Source: Treponema sp. UBA3819
Lineage (GTDB): Bacteria; Spirochaetota; Spirochaetia; Treponematales; Treponemataceae
Direction: 5' to 3'
Assembly (NCBI GenBank): GCA_002369025.1
Contig: DFDV01000205.1
Location: 20,597 to 35,384, forward strand
Length of the DNA stretch: 14,788 bases
In this document: in pieces, positions 1-5,801 of the stretch
How positions within the stretch are numbered: the first letter of the stretch is position 1
Layout: the number at the start of each line of letters is the position of its first letter
Translations under genes and position numbers: made by a program
Notes under the pieces: generated by a model
What the model was told of the DNA's origin: nothing
Seen by the model: the letters and a program-made list of their open reading frames with translations, nothing else
Database searches by the model: none

Positions 1-1116
1 GAAAGCATGATTCGCGATTTGATGGCAGTGGGCTACACCAATGTTAAGGCTGAAATGGAAGAAAGTCTGCGCGAGGCCTGTAAACCCAAGGTAGAAGAAA
101 AACTTCTTGACCTGCTTTTGCCGGGCACTGGCGAAAAAGACAAAAAAAAGGATAAGCCTCTGGATACGCCTTTTGCAAATCCAGTTTCACCGACACTTCC
201 TGAACCTGCAGAGGGACAGAAAGAAGAAATCAATCCCACTAGGGAAAAATTCCGTCAGATGCTGCGTGAAGGCAAACTTGAAGACCGCGAAGTTGAAGTA
301 ACTGTTGAACGGACGAACCGCATGCCCAGTATGGGAATTATTGCAAGCGGAAATATGGAAGACCTGCAGAGCGGTGTGGAAGATTTAACTCAGATGCTTA
401 CCGGCGGCCGCTTTAAGAAAAAGCAGGTTTCTATCCGTGAGGCCAGAAAAATCATTACGGAAGAAACCCTGGATTCCATGATTGACGCGGATAAAGTTGC
501 TGAAGAAGCAAAAAAACGCGTGGAGCAGAGTGGCATTGTATTTATCGATGAAATTGATAAGATTGCAACAAAAGGCGGTCAGACAAGCGGACAGGATGTA
601 AGCCGGGAAGGTGTTCAGCGTGACATTCTTCCGATTGTAGAGGGAAGTAAAGTAAATACCCGCTACGGTGTTGTTGATACCACCCATATTCTCTTTGTAG
701 CGGCTGGTGCCTTCAGTGTATCTGCTCCCAGTGACCTCATTCCGGAACTGCAGGGACGTTTCCCCCTGCGCGTAGAACTTGAGTCACTGAGCAAGGATGA
801 CTTTAAGCGCATTCTTACCGAGCCAAAGAACTCCCTTACCAGACAGTACACCGCACTTCTTGGAACGGAAGGCGTTACGCTGGAATTTACTGATGATGCA
901 ATTGACAGGATGGCGGCTATCGCAGAAGAAGTGAACAGCCGCAGTGAAAACATCGGTGCCCGCCGTCTGCATACGATTATGGAAAAGGTAACCGAAGAAA
1001 TCAGTTTTGATGCTGATGAACATTCGGGAGAAACCATAAAGGTAGACAGTTCATTTGTAGAGGAAAAACTGAAGAATATCAGTACCGATCAGGATTTGAG
1101 CCGGTATATTCTCTAG
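1..1116 (+). CDS. hslU: ATP-dependent protease ATPase subunit HslU (ClpY), 5' end outside window
   Basis: HslU is the AAA+ unfoldase that feeds substrates into the HslV peptidase in the cytoplasm. The frame is open to the window edge, so about 95 N-terminal residues including the Walker A loop are missing; the Met at 7 is internal (it aligns with the family's DSIIRDL region). Visible landmarks are the inserted I-domain (about residues 15-145 of the visible part), Walker B VFIDEIDK at 538-561, the arginine-finger region ELQGRFPLRVEL, the sensor-2 motif NIGARRLH at 949-972, and the C-terminal tail LSRYIL that docks into HslV. The I-domain carries a Lys-rich then Pro-rich linker (about 120-240) that looks roughly 20 residues longer than in E. 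coli as recalled. hslV would be expected just upstream. The stop lies 11 bases before the cobalamin fusion gene, so read-through transcription is likely. Family assignment is very secure. Confidence 0.97.
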   Translation, partial: ESMIRDLMAVGYTNVKAEMEESLREACKPKVEEKLLDLLLPGTGEKDKKKDKPLDTPFANPVSPTLPEPAEGQKEEINPTREKFRQMLREGKLEDREVEVTVERTNRMPSMGIIASGNMEDLQSGVEDLTQMLTGGRFKKKQVSIREARKIITEETLDSMIDADKVAEEAKKRVEQSGIVFIDEIDKIATKGGQTSGQDVSREGVQRDILPIVEGSKVNTRYGVVDTTHILFVAAGAFSVSAPSDLIPELQGRFPLRVELESLSKDDFKRILTEPKNSLTRQYTALLGTEGVTLEFTDDAIDRMAAIAEEVNSRSENIGARRLHTIMEKVTEEISFDADEHSGETIKVDSSFVEEKLKNISTDQDLSRYIL

Positions 1117-1127
1117 CCTTAACTTTT

Positions 1128-3761
1128 ATGCACGGCGGAAATACTCCCTGCGAAATAGATTTTTCCACAAATATCAACCCTCTGGGTCTGCATCCGGCGG
1201 CTCAGGGGGCTCTTTTGTCTCTTTCCCTGAATACTAAACCCCTTTCTTCCTATCCTGATTCTGATTGCAAGGAAGTTCGGGGGCTTTTGTCCCGCTTCTG
1301 GTCTTTCCCAGCGGAAAACATTGTATGCGGTTCAGGGGCGGCAGACTTGATTTTTGCCCTTGTCCGACATATTGCTTCCAGAGAGAGCCGCCGGGATGTG
1401 GTGATTGTGGAACCGGCCTTTACGGAATATCAGCGGGGGGCAGACTTGAGCGGGCTTCCTGTCCGTCATTTTCTTCTTTCTGAGGAAAATTCTTTTACGT
1501 TCAGGCAGGAAGATGTACCCCGCCTGTCTGAAGCCCTGGACGGTGCAGCCCTGCTTTTTCTTGCAAGCCCCTCTAATCCTGCGGCCAGTCTTGTGCCTGC
1601 CGATATTCTCTGTCAGATTGCAGCCCTCTGTGAGGAGAAGGGAGTCTGCTTTTTGCTTGATGCCTGTTTTTCATCGTTTTCCGAAGCGGCAGAGGAGGGA
1701 ATTAGAGCCCTGTTTTCCCGTCAGTCTGAATTCAGCCGAACCATTGTCTTACAGGCTTTTACCAAATTCTATGGAATGGCGGGCTTACGGGCAGGCTATG
1801 CCCTCTGTTTTTCAAAAGATTTTGCCCGCAGGCTTTCCGAATCCATGCGTCCCTGGGCGCTGGGGGCTGCTGAACTAAAGGCCGCTTCTGCCGTCTTACG
1901 GGAAGAATTACAGGTTTCTCCTTCTGACTGGACAGTCAAAAGCCGGAATCTTGTAAGATCCGAACGAGCCCGGCTTGCAGACAGCCTGTCTTCCTTTGGC
2001 TATAAAGTTTTTCCCGGAGATGCAAATTTCATTCTTTTCCGTGGTAAAGAAAAAAATCTGGATTTCCGGCTTTTGGAAAAGGGCATTTGCATCCGTTCCT
2101 GCTCAGACTTTTACGGCCTTGACGAATACTATTACCGCATTGCAATACGCACTCCCAAAGAAAATAGCCGGCTTATCACTGCTTTGGCGGAAGTACATGA
2201 CAGGCAGACAGAGAAAAATGAATGCAGGACAAAAAAAACTGCAAACCTGATGATTCAGGGGACGATGAGTAATGCAGGAAAATCCCTTTTGACCGCCGCC
2301 TTGTGCCGCATTTTTAAACAGGACGGCTACCGGGTTGCACCTTTTAAAAGTCAGAACATGGCTCTTAACAGCGGGGTAACGGCGGATGGCCTTGAGATGG
2401 GCAGGGCTCAGATAATGCAGGCGGAAGCGGCCGGGCTTTTGCCTGATGTCCGCATGAATCCCATTCTGCTTAAGCCGACCGCTGACCATTCCAGTCAGGT
2501 CATTGTAAACGGAAGTCCCCGAGGAACTATGGATGCCCGCGAATATTTTTCTTACCGTTCCTCCCTTATTCCCAACATTATGGAGGCCTATCAGTCTCTT
2601 GCAGAAGAAAATGACATTATTGTCATAGAAGGGGCGGGAAGTCCTGCGGAAATTAACCTGAAGAAAGATGATATCGTAAACATGGGACTGGCCCGGATGC
2701 TTGATGCTCCGGTTCTGCTTGCCGGTGACATTGACAGGGGCGGGGTTTTTGCCTCCCTTTATGGAACGGCAGCCCTTGTGAGTCAGGAAGAACGCGAAAG
2801 GATAAAAGGGTTTGTTATAAATAAATTCCGGGGGGATCCTTCGCTTTTGCAGGACGGCCTTGACCAGCTGCGGGATTTGACAGGCATTCCTGTTCTGGGT
2901 GTCATTCCCTTTATTCCTGATTTGATGATTGACGATGAAGACAGTTTGAGCAGTCAGCTGTCTTTCGGTGAAAATCAAGTCTGCAAACAGGACGCTCTCC
3001 TGCACATTGCCGTGGTCCGGCTTCCATATATTTCAAACTTTACGGATTTACAGGCCTTCAGCCGGCTTTCATTTGTACAGGTATCTTTTTTTGACAGTCT
3101 GGATACCTATGCCCGGGCGGTAAGCGAGTACGGTGAGCCTGACCTCTTCATTCTTCCCGGAACAAAAAATACAGTGCATGCCATAAAGTGGCTGGAAGAA
3201 ACTGAATTAAATCGCCTTATCATCCGAAAGGCTAAGAGCGGACTTCCTGTTGCTGGTATCTGCGGTGGTTTTCAGCTTTTGGGACAGTTTCTGCATGATG
3301 AAGAAGGAAATGAAGATTCAGGCGCAGAAAAAGACATTCCCGGACTAGGGCTTCTTCCCCTTGAAACGACTTTTACAAAAGATAAGACAAGGACACAGGT
3401 AGACAGGGTGCTGGATGATATTAACGGAATTTTTGCATCTCTTTCTTCCTGCAGGGTAAAGGGCTATGAAATTCACCACGGAAAGACAAGTCTGCTTTTA
3501 AACGATGGAAGAAAACTTCCTGCTCCCCCTGTATGCACTTCCGGTAATGTTCTTGGAACCTATATTCACGGATTTTTTGACAGCGACCAGATTTTTGATA
3601 AAATCATCAGGCTTTTGTGCGATCGTAAGGGACTGCCTCTTCCTGAATACAAGTCCTATCAGAGTGAGCGCGAAGAAGCCTATGACAGGCTGGCTGACCT
3701 GGTACGAAAATCTCTTGATATGGACTCTGTCTACAAAATTGTCTTTGGCAAAAAAGTGTGA
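1128..3761 (+). CDS. CobD-CbiP fusion: threonine-phosphate decarboxylase-like aminotransferase domain + cobyric acid synthase
   Basis: One 877-residue frame joins two cobalamin enzymes. Residues 1-360 are a PLP fold-type I, HisC/CobD-like domain. It begins HGGN with DFSTNINPLG, has the Asn of SPSNP (N150), the Asp of LLDAC (D178), the PLP lysine in TKFYGMAGLRAGY (K213) and the RIAIRT arginines. CobD decarboxylates threonine phosphate to aminopropanol phosphate. Residues 373-877 are a full-length CbiP/CobQ amidotransferase: P-loop GTMSNAGKS (378-386), FKSQNMALNSG, EGAGSPAEINL, GDIDRGG, and a class I glutaminase domain with nucleophile Cys712 in GICGGFQLLG and His814 in TYIHGFF. CbiP amidates four side chains of the adenosylated a,c-diamide to give cobyric acid. 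The linker (about 360-373) is short and charged. Met375 could in principle start CbiP alone, but no good ribosome site precedes it. No Shine-Dalgarno is seen before 1128, so coupling to hslU is possible. CobD rather than HisC activity is inferred from the fusion and neighbours. Confidence 0.93.
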   Translation: MHGGNTPCEIDFSTNINPLGLHPAAQGALLSLSLNTKPLSSYPDSDCKEVRGLLSRFWSFPAENIVCGSGAADLIFALVRHIASRESRRDVVIVEPAFTEYQRGADLSGLPVRHFLLSEENSFTFRQEDVPRLSEALDGAALLFLASPSNPAASLVPADILCQIAALCEEKGVCFLLDACFSSFSEAAEEGIRALFSRQSEFSRTIVLQAFTKFYGMAGLRAGYALCFSKDFARRLSESMRPWALGAAELKAASAVLREELQVSPSDWTVKSRNLVRSERARLADSLSSFGYKVFPGDANFILFRGKEKNLDFRLLEKGICIRSCSDFYGLDEYYYRIAIRTPKENSRLITALAEVHDRQTEKNECRTKKTANLMIQGTMSNAGKSLLTAALCRIFKQDGYRVAPFKSQNMALNSGVTADGLEMGRAQIMQAEAAGLLPDVRMNPILLKPTADHSSQVIVNGSPRGTMDAREYFSYRSSLIPNIMEAYQSLAEENDIIVIEGAGSPAEINLKKDDIVNMGLARMLDAPVLLAGDIDRGGVFASLYGTAALVSQEERERIKGFVINKFRGDPSLLQDGLDQLRDLTGIPVLGVIPFIPDLMIDDEDSLSSQLSFGENQVCKQDALLHIAVVRLPYISNFTDLQAFSRLSFVQVSFFDSLDTYARAVSEYGEPDLFILPGTKNTVHAIKWLEETELNRLIIRKAKSGLPVAGICGGFQLLGQFLHDEEGNEDSGAEKDIPGLGLLPLETTFTKDKTRTQVDRVLDDINGIFASLSSCRVKGYEIHHGKTSLLLNDGRKLPAPPVCTSGNVLGTYIHGFFDSDQIFDKIIRLLCDRKGLPLPEYKSYQSEREEAYDRLADLVRKSLDMDSVYKIVFGKKV

Positions 3762-3767
3762 TATACT
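3739..3767 (+). promoter_or_regulatory. Candidate internal extended -10 promoter for a leaderless cobO transcript
   Basis: TTGTCT (3739-3744), a 17-base spacer, and TATACT (3762-3767) preceded by TG-A, which makes an extended -10. The TGA stop of the fusion gene forms part of the extended element. Only six bases (3768-3773) separate the -10 from the cobO ATG, so transcription would begin at or next to the A of the ATG. cobO has no Shine-Dalgarno, which fits. Seen by eye only. Confidence 0.4.
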
Positions 3768-3773
3768 TTCTGC

Positions 3774-4322
3774 ATGATTCACCTCTACTATGGAGACGGA
3801 AAAGGAAAGACTACTTCTGCCATCGGACTTGCCATTCGTGCCGCGGGAAATAATATTCCGGTCATTTTTGTTCAGTTTATGAAATCTGCCTCTGCGGGTG
3901 AACTCAATTCTCTGGAAAAACTCGGCATAAGGATTTTGCGGGGAAAAGAAAGCCGGCATTTTTTTTCGCAGATGACTGAAAAAGAAAAAGAAGAAACTAA
4001 AAAGTTGAGTGAGGAAATCTTTTCCCGTGCGATAAGCCTTACCCGCGATTATCTGCAGCATGGAGAAGGGGAGTCTTCCCCAGATTGTCCCCGCCTTCTT
4101 CTTGTACTGGATGAAGTCTGTGCTGCCTGTCACTACCGGATGCTTTCCCCTGATGATGTTATGACAGTTGTCAGGCAGCTTCCTGAACAGGTTGAAGTTG
4201 TCCTCACCGGCAGAAATCCGCCGTCTCTTTTTCTGGAAGCAGCCGATTACATAACGGAAATGAAAAAAATCCGTCATCCCTACGACAAAAAAATTACGGC
4301 CCGTAAAGGAGTTGAATTTTGA
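3774..4322 (+). CDS. cobO: Corrinoid adenosyltransferase, CobO/BtuR (CobA) type
   Basis: This 182-residue enzyme transfers the 5'-deoxyadenosyl group of ATP to a cob(I)alamin precursor such as cob(I)yrinic acid a,c-diamide. It has the family P-loop GDGKGKTTSAIG at residues 7-18, followed by LAIRAAG, a Walker B-like VLDEVCAA at 111-118, VVLTGRNPP at 152-160, and the typical end ADYITEM...HPYD...ARKGVEF. Length is normal for short family members that begin just before the P-loop, and no upstream extension is needed. It starts 12 bases after the CobD-CbiP fusion and its stop overlaps the next gene by 4 bases. Its product is the substrate of CbiP, encoded immediately upstream, so de novo synthesis is the likely main role; salvage of imported corrinoids is also possible. 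No Shine-Dalgarno precedes the ATG; see the candidate promoter at 3739-3767. Confidence 0.92.
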   Translation: MIHLYYGDGKGKTTSAIGLAIRAAGNNIPVIFVQFMKSASAGELNSLEKLGIRILRGKESRHFFSQMTEKEKEETKKLSEEIFSRAISLTRDYLQHGEGESSPDCPRLLLVLDEVCAACHYRMLSPDDVMTVVRQLPEQVEVVLTGRNPPSLFLEAADYITEMKKIRHPYDKKITARKGVEF

Positions 4323-5041
4323 CTCAGTTCCAGCAGAATAGTATTGAAAGTCCCTGTCAGTGGAATCTCTTTCCAAATGATATACTGCCTCAGTTCACAG
4401 ACATTGAGCATCATGAGCCGCAGGATATTGAAAAGGTCAGTATGCAGACAATTTCAGAAGAACTTTCGGCAAGGGGAATTGTTGTACCGGAAGAAGTTCG
4501 CCCTCTGGTCTACCGGGTCATTCATGCCAGCGCAGATTTTGACTTTGCAGAAAACCTTGTTTTTTCTGAACATGCCATGACACGGGCAAAAGAAATTCTT
4601 CTGCAAAAACCTGTCATCATTACCGATACGAATATGGCTCTGGCCGGTATCAACAAAAATGCATCTTCAAGGCTGGGTGCGGAAGTCCGTTGTTTTATGG
4701 CGGATCCGGATATTGTGGACGCAGGTAAAAAGAGCGGTCTTACCAGGGCGGCCTGCAGTGTGGATAAAATGGTCTCTCTCTATGCGTCTTCTTCCCGACC
4801 CCTCATTTTTGTCTGCGGTAATGCACCCACGGCACTGATCCGATTGCGTCAGCTTTATGATGCACATATCTTTACGCCTGACCTTGTCATTGGGGTTCCC
4901 GTGGGCTTTGTAAATGTAGTTCAGGCAAAAGAACTGATTATGCAGACCGATTTGCCTTATGTTATCTCCCGTGGCCGAAAAGGCGGTTCAACCATTGCCG
5001 CTGCCATTGTAAATGCGCTTTTTTATTGCACGAATATATAA
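4319..5041 (+). CDS. cbiC: Precorrin-8X methylmutase (cobalt-precorrin-8 methylmutase), CbiC/CobH
   Basis: CbiC/CobH moves the C-11 methyl group to C-12, converting (cobalt-)precorrin-8 to (cob)yrinic acid. Motifs: IEKVSMQTI (the family's IE..SF..I), the catalytic histidine in YRVIHASADFDF (H69), TDTNMALAGI, LTRAACS, GNAPTAL (167-173), GVPVGFVN (192-199) and GRKGGSTIAAAIVNAL at the end. The start chosen is TTG at 4319, which overlaps the cobO stop (TTGA) and has AAAGGA at 4305-4310, 8 bases upstream. The next in-frame Met (residue 42) would cut into the conserved IE..S segment. This start leaves an N-terminal extension of roughly 25 residues beyond what the family usually shows. CbiC is the name for the anaerobic pathway, which I infer from a probable anaerobic treponeme; the sequence alone does not separate CbiC from CobH. 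Confidence 0.93.
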   Translation: MTQFQQNSIESPCQWNLFPNDILPQFTDIEHHEPQDIEKVSMQTISEELSARGIVVPEEVRPLVYRVIHASADFDFAENLVFSEHAMTRAKEILLQKPVIITDTNMALAGINKNASSRLGAEVRCFMADPDIVDAGKKSGLTRAACSVDKMVSLYASSSRPLIFVCGNAPTALIRLRQLYDAHIFTPDLVIGVPVGFVNVVQAKELIMQTDLPYVISRGRKGGSTIAAAIVNALFYCTNI

Positions 5042-5086
5042 GTCATGGTATCCTTATCTTGGTAGTTTATATGCAGGGAGAGTTCT

Positions 5087-5677
5087 ATGAGACGCTATTC
5101 TCGCTTAGCAATCGTACTTTCTCATGTCAGTTCAGAAGGTGCTCTGTCATCGGAAAATGATGTCGTTCAGCTAACTAACGGAAATACCACGGTAGAAGTA
5201 TCAGACTTTGAAAATGCCCTGCGTATGCTTCCTCCCGGCAGTGAAGTTGCAGTGGTTGCCCAGGGTACGGTTGGCAATAAAACGGTGCACAACATAAGCC
5301 GTATCATCCGCGAAAGCAATGTCTTTGTCACCCTTGACCTTTCTGCCGTAACTGAATTTTCCCGGGTTGTGGAAAGTCCTTTTCAAAACAACGGACAGCT
5401 GCTGGCTATTCATTTTCCCAATAATTTACTTTCAATAAATCCCCGCGCCTTTGCAGGCTGTAAGGCACTCTCTTCAGTTATTATTCCTTCTACGGTTACC
5501 TGTATCGGAGCCCAGGCTTTTGCGGGCTGTCTGCAGCTGCATCATCTGGAATTCAAAAATCCTTCCGGCTGGAAGTGTGAAGGAAAGGCTGTTGAAGACC
5601 TGACATCTCCTTTTGAAAATCCTTCAAAATTTATCTTTGAAGAAAGTTCATTTTACAGCAGCGGACTGACCAAATAA
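5087..5677 (+). CDS. BspA/Treponema-type leucine-rich repeat (LRR_5) protein, small
   Basis: A 196-residue protein of the BspA-like leucine-rich repeat family common in treponemes. The N-terminal part (about 25-80) is the non-repeat region often seen before such repeats. From about 80 come one degenerate and two clear repeats of about 23 residues, e.g. IHFPNNLLSINPRAFAGCKA then VIIPSTVTCIGAQAFAGCLQ. The C-terminal segment (about 152-196) has the W...PFENPSKF ending seen in small family members. No convincing signal peptide, lipobox or membrane helix is seen, so it may stay in the cytoplasm; larger relatives are often surface adhesins. The ATG has AGGGAG about 6 bases upstream (near 5075-5080). 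It lies 45 bases after cbiC and ends just before the bidirectional terminator, so it may be the last gene of the cobalamin transcript. A weak TTGCAC-N17-TATCCT (5026-5054) could also serve it. No functional link to cobalamin is evident. Confidence 0.75.
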   Translation: MRRYSRLAIVLSHVSSEGALSSENDVVQLTNGNTTVEVSDFENALRMLPPGSEVAVVAQGTVGNKTVHNISRIIRESNVFVTLDLSAVTEFSRVVESPFQNNGQLLAIHFPNNLLSINPRAFAGCKALSSVIIPSTVTCIGAQAFAGCLQLHHLEFKNPSGWKCEGKAVEDLTSPFENPSKFIFEESSFYSSGLTK

Positions 5678-5730
5678 TCTTTTCTGCCAGAAAAAGAATA
5701 TCGCTGAAAAAAATGAATGTCGTAAAACAT

Positions 5731-5787
5731 AAAAAAAGCCCTGAGGCTTGAAGTGTGAATCTTACTTCAGTCTCAGGGCATCTTTTT
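5731..5787. terminator. Bidirectional intrinsic terminator between convergent genes
   Basis: The left arm GCCCTGAGGCTTGAAGT (from 5738) and right arm ACTTCAGTCTCAGGGC (to 5779) form a long GC-rich stem with a loop of about nine bases and one small bulge or mismatch. A run of seven A (5731-5737) lies on the left and ATCTTTTT (5780-5787) on the right, so either strand gives a hairpin followed by a U-rich tail. It sits between the + strand LRR gene and the - strand greA and probably ends both transcripts. Confidence 0.9.
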
Positions 5788-5801
5788 AAGTTCGCGTTTT
5801 T

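Noticed and set aside
1117..1127. Cobalamin riboswitch before the cob genes
   Set aside because: The gap is only 11 bases and no conserved B12-box-like sequence is seen in the intergenic stretches of the cluster; one could lie upstream of the window.
2218..2252. Separate translation start for CbiP inside the fusion (Met375)
   Set aside because: No stop or frameshift between the halves, and the only purine-rich site (GCAGGAC near 2223) is about 20 bases too far upstream.
2103..3005. 300-codon open frame on the - strand inside the CbiP part of the fusion gene
   Set aside because: It is antisense to conserved CbiP motifs, shows no recognisable family, and is explained by codon bias of the true frame.
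3498..4376. 292-codon open frame on the - strand across the CbiP end, cobO and the cbiC start
   Set aside because: It crosses two gene boundaries antisense to clearly conserved proteins, is low in complexity (runs of Phe) and has no family match I recognise.
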